39,660 bases of DNA from the NCBI GenBank assembly GCA_035550975.1, contig DASZOC010000027.1, positions 1-39,660 of the forward strand, read 5' to 3'. This DNA is from DASZOC01 sp035550975. Lineage in GTDB: Bacteria > Actinomycetota > CADDZG01 > WHSQ01. Of the stretch, positions 15,707 to 23,746 are shown in pieces. Below the pieces are notes generated by a model that saw nothing but the letters and a program-made list of their open reading frames with translations, was not told the origin of the DNA and ran no database searches. Each line of letters begins with the position of its first letter. Within the stretch, counting starts at the first letter, position 1. A program made the translations under genes and the position numbers.

Positions 15707-16875
15707 CCGGGCGCGGCGGAACTCCTCGCGTCGTCATCCAGCACGATCGGCGTCACCGACTCGCTCACTACCTGTGACTCGGCGGCAGCGGCGATCAGCT
15801 CCTCCATGCGCGGGGCGACCGAATCCCAATGGTGGAACCGCAGCAGAGGGTCGATCTTGAGGTCGCGCTCTTCGAGCGAATGGTCATAGACGTTGCGGCA
15901 TGCGCGGGCGAAGCCGTCGGCGTCGTCTTGGAGGTCTACGACACTGGCGTAGTCGGTCACGACGTCCGGGATCCGGGTCGACACGACCGGCAGACCCGCC
16001 GCGAGGTACTCGAGAGTCTTGGTCGGGCTGATCGACCGCGTCGAGGCATTGAGAGCGAACGGCATGAGGGCGACGTCGAACCCCCCCATCAGTCGCGGGA
16101 GGTCCTCGTACCGCTGCTGTCCGAACCACTTGATGTTCGGCCGATCGGGGAGAGGTACGCCCTCGAGCTTGGCCACGGGGCCCACCAAGTGGACGTCCCA
16201 GTCGGGCAGGACGCGCGCGAGCCCATCGATCAGCTCGAGGTCGAGCCGCTCGTCGATGACGCCCACGTAACCCGCGACCGGTCGCTCGTGACGCATCTTG
16301 TGCGCGCGTGCGCAGGCATAGTGCTCGGGCTCGACTCCGCTCGGGAACAGATACGCGGTCTCATCTCGATGCTTCCGCACCTTCTCGAAGAGTGACCTTC
16401 CACCTGCGAACACGACGTCGGCGACCGCGATCGCCTGGTGCTGACGCAGGACCATCGTGGCGGAGGCGTTCTTGAACGCCGCCAGGTCGTCCATCACGTC
16501 GTAGATGAGCAAGCTTGGCCTCATCTGCTGCGCGATCTCCAGCGCCATGGGCGTGTACATCCACACCCACGGTGACGTCGCGTCTTCGAGCAGCTCCCCG
16601 AGCGCGGTTGCGTAACACTCAGTGCCGGGATCGCCGAAGTCGAGGTGGTGTGCCCCAGTCGGGACCTCCAACCACACCCTAGTGATCCCGTCGGTCTCGG
16701 CGGAGCGCAGGATGGGTCGCTCGACGCCTCCTGAAGGCAGCGGCTCTTCCACGAACCACGTTCGACGTGCGTTCGCCATGCGCGAGATCAGGTGTTGCGG
16801 ACGCTGCCAGACGAAGTTCCACCGCAGGTGCGACAGGACGATCAGGTCGGACCGGGTTGGATCCGGCGGCCTCAT
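15703..16875 (-). CDS. Glycosyltransferase, GT4-like
   Basis: The 390-residue protein resembles TuaH-type and related GT-B glycosyltransferases. The N-terminus LIVLSHLRWNFVWQRPQHL is a hallmark of these proteins, which often sit in exopolysaccharide clusters. The donor-binding half contains VAGYVGVIDERLD, DVHLVGP, the LPRLMGGFDVALMPF segment and the acidic SPTKTLEYLAAGLPVV motif (equivalent of EX7E). The start is ATG 16875, overlapping the glycoside hydrolase stop (ATGA); longer in-frame readings run into that gene. It is the last gene of the STAS-led operon. Donor and acceptor cannot be told from sequence alone. Confidence 0.87.
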   Translation of the reverse strand: MRPPDPTRSDLIVLSHLRWNFVWQRPQHLISRMANARRTWFVEEPLPSGGVERPILRSAETDGITRVWLEVPTGAHHLDFGDPGTECYATALGELLEDATSPWVWMYTPMALEIAQQMRPSLLIYDVMDDLAAFKNASATMVLRQHQAIAVADVVFAGGRSLFEKVRKHRDETAYLFPSGVEPEHYACARAHKMRHERPVAGYVGVIDERLDLELIDGLARVLPDWDVHLVGPVAKLEGVPLPDRPNIKWFGQQRYEDLPRLMGGFDVALMPFALNASTRSISPTKTLEYLAAGLPVVSTRIPDVVTDYASVVDLQDDADGFARACRNVYDHSLEERDLKIDPLLRFHHWDSVAPRMEELIAAAAESQVVSESVTPIVLDDDARSSAAPG

Positions 16876-18206
16876 GCGCGCCCCTCTACGTCCAGGGCAT
16901 CTCGGATCTTCAACTCGATGCGAAGGCCGCTCGGTTGTGTCCCCAGCAGGTGGTCCTCCGGCCGCGGCGGTTGCCAGTTCCAGTGCGCCATGTAGGGGCG
17001 GAAACCCGTCATCCAGGTAGCGACCGGCTGCTGGAACTCGTATGCCGGCAGCTCGGCGGCGGATGCTCCCGTCGCGGCGAGGCGGAACGAGTCCGACATC
17101 GACGACGCTCGCCGTTCTAGGTCGGGATCGAGTGAATACACGCCGACCGGATCGATGTTGCCGTCGCAGTGGAAGAGAAGCGAATCCCAGTCGGAGGAAT
17201 CTACGAAGGGGAACCAGCAGTAACCAACGACGTCGACACCTCGCTCTCGGGCTGCTTCGCATTGCTCCAGCGTGTACTTGAACCAACTCGCGCGGTCCGA
17301 GGGCGTGCCGCGGATGTTGGTCTCTCCGACCATGCACGGCAATCTGTAGCGGTGGCAGTAGTCCGCGATGAGGTCTTGGAAGGCCATCGGATGAGCGGAA
17401 GGCACGACTCCTACATCCCACGCGAAGTAGTCCCACTGACAGTGGGCGTAGTAGTCGAGGCCGAGGATGTCGACGTCGCCCGGCGGCATCCCCAACAGGT
17501 CGTCGAAGCCCGCTGCGACGACCGCGGCAATGAAGGGCCTCGAGGTGTCGAGGTGCCGCCCCAGGAAGACGTCCGCCACGAAGAACCGCCGGTCGTTCGC
17601 AAGGAGCGTCACCTCCTCGCCTGCGGCGGTTGCAGCCTGGTGGTGCTCGCAGCTATCGACATACACGTGCTGCGCGTGCGGGAGGAGGTCTTGGTACATC
17701 CGGCTCGCGTCGCTCACGGCGGGCAGGACGTTGCGCAATAGCGCGAGGAACGTCTCGAGGCCGCGATGGTAGGGGGGCCAGATCGCCTCGTGGCCGCAGA
17801 GGAAGAGCGTCGAGAACGGCTCGTTGAACAACGTGTACGACTCCACCCACGGGTACCTCGCGGCAACGGCCTCCGCGTACCGCAGATAGGCGGTACGGAA
17901 CCGTGGATCGGCAAAACCTCCGGCGAGCCACCGCGGGTAGCTCGTGTGGTGTACGAGGTCGACGATCGGGTGCAGACCACTATCGTGAAGGCGGCCGAGC
18001 GCGCGATCGGCGTCGCTCCAGTCGAACTGCCCCTCGCGCGGTTCGACGCGATGCCATCGGATCGGGTAGCGGAGCGACTCGACGCCGCACGATCGCAGCA
18101 GGGCGATGTCGTCGTCGAACCGAGTGACGTGTTGTGTGGTCTCGGCTATGTCGATGTCGTGTTTCGGCTGATACGTCGACTCGAACGCACCGATCACGGG
18201 TATCAA
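16872..18206 (-). CDS. Clan-A glycoside hydrolase, GH1-like
   Basis: The 444-residue protein has a (beta/alpha)8-barrel glycosidase layout. The acid/base is probably Glu129 in SYTLFNEPF and the nucleophile Glu295 in MVGETNIRG, the normal spacing for clan A; RYPIRWHRVEP near the start and LGLDYYAH in the middle fit. It lacks a signal peptide, so it should act in the cytoplasm. I start it at TTG 18206, which overlaps the stop of the preceding reading frame as TTGA and has GAGGG seven bases upstream; GTG 18197 is the alternative. It is coupled on both sides (TTGA and ATGA overlaps). Pairing with a GT suggests a role in making or trimming a surface glycan. Confidence 0.83.
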   Translation of the reverse strand: MIPVIGAFESTYQPKHDIDIAETTQHVTRFDDDIALLRSCGVESLRYPIRWHRVEPREGQFDWSDADRALGRLHDSGLHPIVDLVHHTSYPRWLAGGFADPRFRTAYLRYAEAVAARYPWVESYTLFNEPFSTLFLCGHEAIWPPYHRGLETFLALLRNVLPAVSDASRMYQDLLPHAQHVYVDSCEHHQAATAAGEEVTLLANDRRFFVADVFLGRHLDTSRPFIAAVVAAGFDDLLGMPPGDVDILGLDYYAHCQWDYFAWDVGVVPSAHPMAFQDLIADYCHRYRLPCMVGETNIRGTPSDRASWFKYTLEQCEAARERGVDVVGYCWFPFVDSSDWDSLLFHCDGNIDPVGVYSLDPDLERRASSMSDSFRLAATGASAAELPAYEFQQPVATWMTGFRPYMAHWNWQPPRPEDHLLGTQPSGLRIELKIRDALDVEGRA

Positions 18207-18586
18207 ACCTCGACCCTCGCCCACGCGGCCAACCACGCCGCTTCGCACAGCGCGTCCTGCAGGTACGTCTTGGGGATGCGGTTCCGGGGCACGTAGACGA
18301 GGTCGATCAGCAGGTACGTCAGCGCGACGCCGACGCCGATCCGCCTGGCCGCCCTGATGGCGTCGCGCGAATCCTCCGTCTTGACCAACGCGTAACCGCT
18401 CGCGAGGAACAGGCCGCCGCTCGCCTTCTGAAGCCATCCTTCTTGCTTGTGGCCGTAGACGAGCTCGAAGGTGCGCAGCGAGACGATCGGCCATGCACCG
18501 CCGACGACGTTGAAGATGCCTTGCGCGCGCGCAAGCTTCGCGCCGGGGCTGAGCCCGTCGCAGAACTTCCAGCCGGCGTGGCTAAT
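18203..18586 (-). CDS. Small membrane protein without a canonical start codon
   Basis: The frame encodes about 110 residues that look like a real small membrane protein: LARAQGIFNVVGG, AWPIVSLRTFELVYG, a second hydrophobic part (SGGLFLASGYALV) and a third (GVGVALTYLLIDLVY), ending AAWARVEV. It resembles uncharacterised small membrane proteins with a WPxVxxRTFExV motif. No ATG, GTG or TTG occurs in frame before TTG 18388, which would cut off the conserved-looking N-terminal half. The upstream limit given here is an ATT that overlaps the receiver gene stop as ATTAG; it is a guess. The stop overlaps the hydrolase start. A one-base error near 18555-18586 is the alternative explanation. Confidence 0.55.
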   Translation of the reverse strand: MSHAGWKFCDGLSPGAKLARAQGIFNVVGGAWPIVSLRTFELVYGHKQEGWLQKASGGLFLASGYALVKTEDSRDAIRAARRIGVGVALTYLLIDLVYVPRNRIPKTYLQDALCEAAWLAAWARVEV

Positions 18587-18938
18587 TGTGCTCTGCGACG
18601 AATGCCGACAACAGCGGAGCCATCTCGATGATGCGCTCCTTGTTGAGATACGCGTCTGCCCACGCAGGTTTGGCTTCGAGCATCGCCGAGAAGGCGACGA
18701 TCTTCGCTTCGGGGATGATGCCTCGCAGGACCTCGGCCGTCTTCGGCCCGTTCATCCGCGGCATCCGGTAGTCGAGGATCACGAAGTCCGGTTCGTGCTT
18801 CAGCGCAAGCGGGACTGCCTCTACTCCGTCGGAGGCTTCGCCGACGACCTCGAACCCGTCGATCTCGAACAGGGTCGCGAGGAGGTGACGTATCTCGGGG
18901 TCGTCGTCGACCACCAGGATCTTGCTCTGGTCAGCCAA
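18582..18938 (-). CDS. Stand-alone response-regulator receiver
   Basis: The 118 residues form a single CheY-like receiver with no output domain. Acidic pocket residues are D11 and D12 (LVVDDDPE), the phosphoacceptor is D56 in ILDYRMPRMNG, the switch Ser is S84 (VAFSA) and the conserved Lys is K100. I chose TTG 18938, just before DQSKILVVDDD; ATG 18968 would add ten residues. Both overlap the zinc-ribbon gene. No histidine kinase lies in the window. Its presence in an operon with a STAS protein suggests a signalling or partner-switching role; the partners are unknown. Confidence 0.85.
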   Translation of the reverse strand: MADQSKILVVDDDPEIRHLLATLFEIDGFEVVGEASDGVEAVPLALKHEPDFVILDYRMPRMNGPKTAEVLRGIIPEAKIVAFSAMLEAKPAWADAYLNKERIIEMAPLLSAFVAEHN

Positions 18939-19077
18939 GGTAGTACCCAGCCGCTTGCATCTCGTCATCGGGATCCGGTGTGCCGACGAGGGGTGACGAG
19001 CACACCGGGCACTCCATCGGCTGGCCCTGTGACAGAAAGACGGTCCGGCTACAGGTCGTGCACAGAGCGGTCGTCAT
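18931..19077 (-). CDS. 48-residue zinc-ribbon protein
   Basis: The tiny protein holds two CxxC knuckles (C6/C9 in LCTTC and C23/C26 in CPVC), the pattern of a rubredoxin-like zinc ribbon, followed by an acidic tail (DPDDEMQ). The ATG at 19077 overlaps the STAS stop as ATGA, and its own stop lies inside the start of the receiver gene. Such ribbons often mediate protein contacts. Its function is unknown; coupling on both sides supports it as a true gene. Confidence 0.72.
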   Translation of the reverse strand: MTTALCTTCSRTVFLSQGQPMECPVCSSPLVGTPDPDDEMQAAGYYLG

Positions 19078-19490
19078 CGATCTGCCTCCCTCTCTTGATC
19101 GAGGATCGACTCGAACTCCGGTGTGTGCCGGAGCTCCGAGTACGTCTTCAACCCGTCGCGCGGGTCGCTCGCCGGCACTTCCTCCACGACCCCGACCCAC
19201 CACAGGCCGACCATGTCGAGGATCCGGCGTGACGAGCGGCTGAGACGCAGGTCGAGCTTGATCCCGTTACTCCGGCACCCGTTGACCGCGTCGAGGAGGA
19301 CCTCGATCCCCGAGCTAGTCAGCAGCGAGATGCCTTGAGCGTCCAGCGTGAACACGAGCGGCTGCTGCTCGATGCTGAGTTCGATCGCGTCGCGCAACTT
19401 GCGCGCGGTCGCGATGTCGAGCTCGCCGGCGCACGCGAGCGTTATGGCGCGCGCGTCGTAGGTGAGCGTGATGAGGAATTCGGTCGACAC
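19074..19490 (-). CDS. STAS-domain protein (anti-anti-sigma factor-like)
   Basis: The 138-residue protein contains a STAS fold (about residues 1-105): ITLACAGELDIATARKLRDAI, then TLDAQGISLLTSSGIEVLLDA. The segment that carries the phosphorylated Ser in SpoIIAA-like proteins reads TSSG rather than DSSG, so Ser59/Ser60 could still be modified. A C-terminal tail of about 30 residues is added. GTG 19490 is preferred, with GGGAGG six bases upstream. It opens the tightly overlapping - strand operon that ends with the glycosyltransferase. No RsbW-type kinase is in view. Confidence 0.83.
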   Translation of the reverse strand: MSTEFLITLTYDARAITLACAGELDIATARKLRDAIELSIEQQPLVFTLDAQGISLLTSSGIEVLLDAVNGCRSNGIKLDLRLSRSSRRILDMVGLWWVGVVEEVPASDPRDGLKTYSELRHTPEFESILDQEREADR

Positions 19491-19587
19491 CTGCCGCCTC
19501 CCAGTCGATGGATGGGTGGCTGGCAGCTCAACCAGGTAAAAGCGTAGCAAACGCGATCAGAGCAAGCTCGGCGGCGAGTCGAGCTGC

Positions 19588-20640
19588 CTATCGCTCGCGG
19601 CTGCCGATGCCGCCGGCGAGCTCTTTGATGCGCAGCAACCCCTTGGAACCCGGGTCCAGCGGGGGCGTGTCGAATCCGGCACCCGAACCCAGCCCGTCGA
19701 TCAGGTCGTCGAGCGCCTCGAACGACGTGCGTTGTGGCTTCCACCCGAGCTCCGCGGTAGCGCGCGAGACGTCCATCAGCGGACTTTCGAAAGCCAGGTC
19801 CACCCACCCTTCGGGCGTCGGCTGCACGTGCGCGCGCCAGCTTGCCGCGGTCGCGGAGCGGATCGCTCCTTCGGACAATCGGACCCGCCGCGCACCCATG
19901 AGCTCGCCGAGCTCCGCAGGACCGATCGGGGGTTCTGCCGCCACGTTGAAAGCGCCTCGCACGTCGGAGACGAGTGCCAGCCGGTACGCCTCGCCGATGT
20001 CATAGGAGTGGACGCACTGGAAGACGAGGCGCGGCGTATCCGGCACGAACGGGATGAGCCTCTTACGCACGAGATAGTTCGGCAGGAGCGGCCCCGCGAA
20101 GAGGCGCCGTTGCCCCGACGCCGACTCGCGCTTGAAGATCAGGCCGGGTCTGAGACGAACCACTCGTACCTGCGGGATGTCGGCCTCGAAGGAATCCAAC
20201 ATCCGCTCGGTCTCCGCTTTATGGCGCGAATAGAACGACGTCGACACACCTTCCGTCGGCCACGTCTCGTCCACGCGTTGTTGTTTCGAGCCGGGTGAGT
20301 ACGCGCCGACGGAGGACGCGTAGACGAGATTCGGGACCCGCGCATCTGCAACGGCACGCAGCACGCGCCGTGTTCCTTCGACATTGACGGCGCGTAGGAA
20401 ACCTAGATCACGCGACGGCTGTATCAACCACGCGAGGTGCACGACCGCGTCGGCGCCGGCGAAGATCGGGTCGAGATCGTCGACCGTGATGTCTGCCGCT
20501 ACCCACGTGACCTTCGGCAGGACGATGTCGGGCTTCCGGCGAGCGACCCCGACGACCGAGTCGACGCGGTCTTCCTGCGCTAGCGACCCGATCAGGCTGG
20601 TTCCCGAATTGCCGGTCGCGCCGACGATCACTACGAGCAT
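19588..20640 (-). CDS. NAD-dependent epimerase/dehydratase (extended SDR)
   Basis: The 350-residue protein has the nucleotide-binding GATGNSG at residues 7-13, VVHLAW, YASSVGAY (active-site Ser) and the catalytic pair Tyr137/Lys141 in YSRHK. LRPGLIF and FQCVHSYDIGEAY are typical of extended SDRs acting on nucleotide sugars. It starts directly after the stop of the upstream membrane-protein gene (TAG then ATG) and precedes the STAS operon by 97 nt on the same strand. Given the GT and glycosidase downstream, a nucleotide-sugar substrate is plausible but not shown. Confidence 0.85.
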   Translation of the reverse strand: MLVVIVGATGNSGTSLIGSLAQEDRVDSVVGVARRKPDIVLPKVTWVAADITVDDLDPIFAGADAVVHLAWLIQPSRDLGFLRAVNVEGTRRVLRAVADARVPNLVYASSVGAYSPGSKQQRVDETWPTEGVSTSFYSRHKAETERMLDSFEADIPQVRVVRLRPGLIFKRESASGQRRLFAGPLLPNYLVRKRLIPFVPDTPRLVFQCVHSYDIGEAYRLALVSDVRGAFNVAAEPPIGPAELGELMGARRVRLSEGAIRSATAASWRAHVQPTPEGWVDLAFESPLMDVSRATAELGWKPQRTSFEALDDLIDGLGSGAGFDTPPLDPGSKGLLRIKELAGGIGSRER

Positions 20641-21288
20641 CTATCCGCTCGAGTCGCGCACCGTCGCATCGGGCGAGTGGATGATCAGCTTGCAGTTCTT
20701 CTTCGACGAGAGCTCGCGCCCCGCGTTGATCGCCTCTTCCTGCGTGTCGTAGTAGCCCTCCGGCTCTGGCGACGATTCGTCCTTCAGCATCCACCCTTGC
20801 GAGGTCTCCGGAACGACGTGCAGGTCCTGACCTTGCCGCGTCGGGTTCGTTCGCAGCGTCAACTCCGTACCGAGCTGGTCCTCGATGCGCTTGAGCGCGC
20901 TCATCATCAGGTCGTCGGAATCGCGCGATTCCGCGCTCCCCTTGTGGATGAGCACCGAGGCCATCACCGTGAAGGAGAAAAGCTGGAGGAACTCCGACTG
21001 CCAGTTTTCAAGGGTGGACTGCGAGAACTGCGAGACGAAGTCGCCGATCTCGACCTCCTCTTTGTGGTCTCGCTGGTCGTCGACGAACGTCTGCCATTCG
21101 GCCACGCCCTGCGCGGCCCAACTGATGAGGAAGAGCACGCAGAACCCGAGACTGAGGCCGAAGTTCTTCCAGACGCGCATGGACGTCTTCTTCTCGTTCT
21201 GGATGCTGCGGATCATGGTTCCGATCAGGTATGCGGTGACTCCCACCACGATGACGAGGACGAGGCCCATCATCACTGCGCCGCCCAT
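20641..21288 (-). CDS. Membrane protein with DUF6766-like and DUF2188-like parts
   Basis: The 215 residues begin with a membrane segment (MMGLVLVIVVGVTAYLIG) and then two more hydrophobic stretches (LSLGFCVLFLISWAAQG and LFSFTVMASVLIH) separated by an acidic loop, reminiscent of DUF6766. From about residue 155 the sequence switches to a soluble module (LHVVPETSQGWMLKDE, YYDTQEEAINAGRE, KLIIHSPDATVRDS) that fits the DUF2188 pattern. GGGAGG sits six bases before ATG 21288. It directly abuts the epimerase gene. Function unknown; the fusion of a membrane part with DUF2188 is the notable point. Confidence 0.7.
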   Translation of the reverse strand: MGGAVMMGLVLVIVVGVTAYLIGTMIRSIQNEKKTSMRVWKNFGLSLGFCVLFLISWAAQGVAEWQTFVDDQRDHKEEVEIGDFVSQFSQSTLENWQSEFLQLFSFTVMASVLIHKGSAESRDSDDLMMSALKRIEDQLGTELTLRTNPTRQGQDLHVVPETSQGWMLKDESSPEPEGYYDTQEEAINAGRELSSKKNCKLIIHSPDATVRDSSG

Positions 21289-21361
21289 GGACTACCTCCC
21301 TTGCCGAAGGATCCTGGCGCGCTAATACCCGCCTCTAAGCCGTTCAACCACGCCTGAAGGG

Positions 21362-22474
21362 CTAGGGCAGGTAACGCATCGGGTCTTGGGGGTTGCCGTT
21401 GACCCGCACCTCGAAGTGGAGGTGGTCGCCGGTGCACGAGCCCGTGCAGCCGACGTATCCGACGACCTCACCCTGCTCGATGTCGGCGCCGTTGCTGGTC
21501 CCGAAGCGCGAGAGGTGCGCGTAGAGCGTGGCGTAGCCACCGCCGTGGTCGACGACGACGGCTTGGCCGTAACCGGAGTAGTACTCGGCCAGCACGACCC
21601 GGCCGTCTTTCGATGCCACGATCGGCTGGCCGCTGTAACCGTCGATGTCGATCCCGGTGTGCTGGCGACCCCAGCGGTATCCGTAGCCGGAGGTGACGTT
21701 CCCGTTGAGGGGCCAGATGTAGCCGGTCGCCGACGTGCCCAGGCGCATGACCGAGTGCCGCGCCTGCATCGCGGCGAGGTCGCCGCGGATCCGGTCGGAC
21801 TCGTCCATGAGGTTGCCCTCTTTGTTGCGCTGGACCTTGAGCCGCGCGTTGAGGACGGCGAGCTTCTCGTTGACCTCCTTCTTCGCCTGGTCACGCTTCG
21901 CCTTCGCGCGCGCGAGGCTCTTTCGCTCCGCAGACAGCTCCGCTTTCTTGTTGAACAGCTCGCGGTGCTGGTACCGGATCTCGACGCGCAACCTCCCGTA
22001 ACGGATCAGCGCGCCGGTGTTCTCCTGCGCCGCGGCGCCCAGCAGCTCGATGCGCGCATCGAGCTCACTGAGCGAGTCGGAGTTCAACAGCGTCTCGATC
22101 GCGTCGGTCGCGCCCGCCTTGTAGAGCTGTACCGCCTGGCGCGTCGCGAGGGTCTCGATGCCGTCGATCTTGGCTTGGGTCGAGTCGATGGCCGCCTGCG
22201 CGGTCCGCACCTCGGCGGCGATGGCGGCGATGCGCTCGTCGAGCCTGTTGATCTCGATCTGGAGCGCGGTGAGTTGTGCCTCCAAGGTGAGGATCTGGCT
22301 GGTGAGCGTCGCTGCTTCGGCTTCGCCGGCTTCGATCTTGCGTTCGATCGCTTCCCGCCGGGCCTCGATCTTCTCGAGGCGGGCATTGACGCCGGCCGTA
22401 GAAGCTACGGCGGGGACAAGTACGGTGCAGAGGAGAGTCGCGGCGATAGCCGCGCGGCCCTGCCTCCCGATCAT
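21362..22474 (-). CDS. Exported M23 peptidoglycan endopeptidase with coiled coil
   Basis: This 370-residue cell-wall hydrolase has a signal peptide (residues 1-28, ending ASTA), a long two-part coiled coil (about 30-110 and 165-240) and a C-terminal LytM/M23 domain. The zinc ligands are His272 and Asp276 in HTGID and His353 in HLHFEV; His320 (LYAHLS) and His351 are the other catalytic histidines. All are present, so it is probably an active DD-endopeptidase rather than an EnvC-like activator. In actinobacteria similar proteins act in division and growth. ATG 22474 has AAGGAG five to six bases upstream. Confidence 0.92.
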   Translation of the reverse strand: MIGRQGRAAIAATLLCTVLVPAVASTAGVNARLEKIEARREAIERKIEAGEAEAATLTSQILTLEAQLTALQIEINRLDERIAAIAAEVRTAQAAIDSTQAKIDGIETLATRQAVQLYKAGATDAIETLLNSDSLSELDARIELLGAAAQENTGALIRYGRLRVEIRYQHRELFNKKAELSAERKSLARAKAKRDQAKKEVNEKLAVLNARLKVQRNKEGNLMDESDRIRGDLAAMQARHSVMRLGTSATGYIWPLNGNVTSGYGYRWGRQHTGIDIDGYSGQPIVASKDGRVVLAEYYSGYGQAVVVDHGGGYATLYAHLSRFGTSNGADIEQGEVVGYVGCTGSCTGDHLHFEVRVNGNPQDPMRYLP

Positions 22475-22878
22475 CCGATCTCCTTGTTCGTTCTGCCCCG
22501 GGTCGAGCTCGAGCCCGCGTGGTAGTCCTCGACCCTGCGCCTCGTACAGGCGCCCACCGTGGTGCGGTGCATTCTCCCGCCGTCACAGCCGGGCGCAGTG
22601 TGCCACGTGCTCCCGGACCGAGCAAACGGACCTCGTTTTCCTCGTCCACCCATTCGACGGGAAAACGCCGTTTACCTCCCGCGACGCTGCCCCGAAGAGC
22701 GCGAAGAAACATCTTCACCGCCTCTTGCGTCGCGCCGCCGCGCCCTCTAGGTTTCGTCGTGCACCCGTTGAGTCGTAAACCGGTCCGCCGGGATGAAGGC
22801 TCGGCGGGTGCATCTCTTTGTCCGGGTCATCCCGCCCACCGCGCCGCTAGTATCGACCTCCCCAACTGGAAAGGCGTC
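22475..22878. other. 404-nt divergent intergenic region
   Basis: The region separates the M23 gene (- strand) from the hypothetical gene at 22879 (+ strand). Short open frames exist on both strands but have neither ribosome sites nor recognisable products. I looked for a c-di-AMP (ydaO-type) riboswitch in front of the M23 gene, as occurs in actinobacteria, and did not find its core motifs. A purine-rich ribosome site (GGAAAGG) precedes 22879. No convincing promoter could be fixed by eye. Confidence 0.5.
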
Positions 22879-23622
22879 ATGGCGGACCCGACCCTGGTCG
22901 ACCTCGAAGCGGCGATCAAGAAGTTGCCCGGCGTGCTGGGGTGCGTCATCTTGGCCGACCGCGAAGGAGCTCCCTCGGAGATCCAGGCCTTCACGCGCCT
23001 CGGAACAGAAGCCGGCGCGCTCGAGGATCGGATCGCGGCCGAGGTGGCAGACCGCGGTCTCGCGGGGTCACTCCGCCAGATCTTCGTCTTCGAGCTCGAG
23101 GCAGAGTCCCACTTCGGGGATCGCGAGACGCTCGAGCGGGCGGCCGAGCTGGCCGAGCAGGAGGCCCGTACCCGCGGCCCGCGCTCCCTGGACGCGTCCC
23201 GCGAGCTGCGCTCGCTCCAGGCGGTGGACACGCGCCCGACGCCGGCCGGCACCAGCCGGCCTCCCCTGTTGCGGGTCAATTTCACCTCCAGTCACCAGAC
23301 GTCGGAGGCGGAGGTAGCGCTCGGAGGCGAGGGTTCGGAGGTGGTCGGCGCGGCGTCCGGCGAGAAGACCCCGCACGGCCTGAAGGTCCTCGCGCAGGCG
23401 ACGCTCGAGGCGGTCGACCAGTTGATCGGGACGTCGAAGATCGAGCTGCTCGGGGCTTCGCTGGTCACGGTCGTCGGTGAGGAAGCGGTGCTGGTGGTCG
23501 TGCGCGAACCCGCGGGGACGGAGATGCTCGGGGGCGCGCTGGTGCGGGAGGGGCCGGTGACGGAGGCGGCCGTGCGGGCGACGCTCGACGCGGTGAACCG
23601 CCGCTTGATGCAGGGGGCCTGA
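22879..23622 (+). CDS. Hypothetical two-domain cytosolic protein
   Basis: I do not recognise this 247-residue protein. Residues 1-85 (DLEAAIKKLPGVLGCVILAD, then IQAFTRLGTEAGALEDRIAAE) form a small alpha/beta module. Residues 85-130 are charged and low-complexity, and residues 130-247 form a second alpha/beta module (LLRVNFTSS, EAEVALGGEG, HGLKVLAQATLEAVDQLIG, VTVVGEEAVLVVV). The second part resembles uncharacterised proteins of deep-branching actinobacteria. There is no signal peptide or membrane segment. It precedes sat by 124 nt; whether it belongs to the sulfate cluster is unclear. Confidence 0.7.
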   Translation: MADPTLVDLEAAIKKLPGVLGCVILADREGAPSEIQAFTRLGTEAGALEDRIAAEVADRGLAGSLRQIFVFELEAESHFGDRETLERAAELAEQEARTRGPRSLDASRELRSLQAVDTRPTPAGTSRPPLLRVNFTSSHQTSEAEVALGGEGSEVVGAASGEKTPHGLKVLAQATLEAVDQLIGTSKIELLGASLVTVVGEEAVLVVVREPAGTEMLGGALVREGPVTEAAVRATLDAVNRRLMQGA

Positions 23623-23746
23623 GGACGACCGCGGCGCATCCTGTTAGGGTCAGGAGTGTTATAGGAGTGTCGCGAGAGTGCGGCTGCCGCAGCGGCCCGC
23701 TCCGATCCCGGATCATCCGGACGTTGCCCGAATCGGAAGGAGACCT

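Noticed and set aside
22475..22878. c-di-AMP riboswitch upstream of the M23 peptidase
   Set aside because: Expected by analogy with other actinobacterial wall hydrolases, but its conserved segments are not in either strand.
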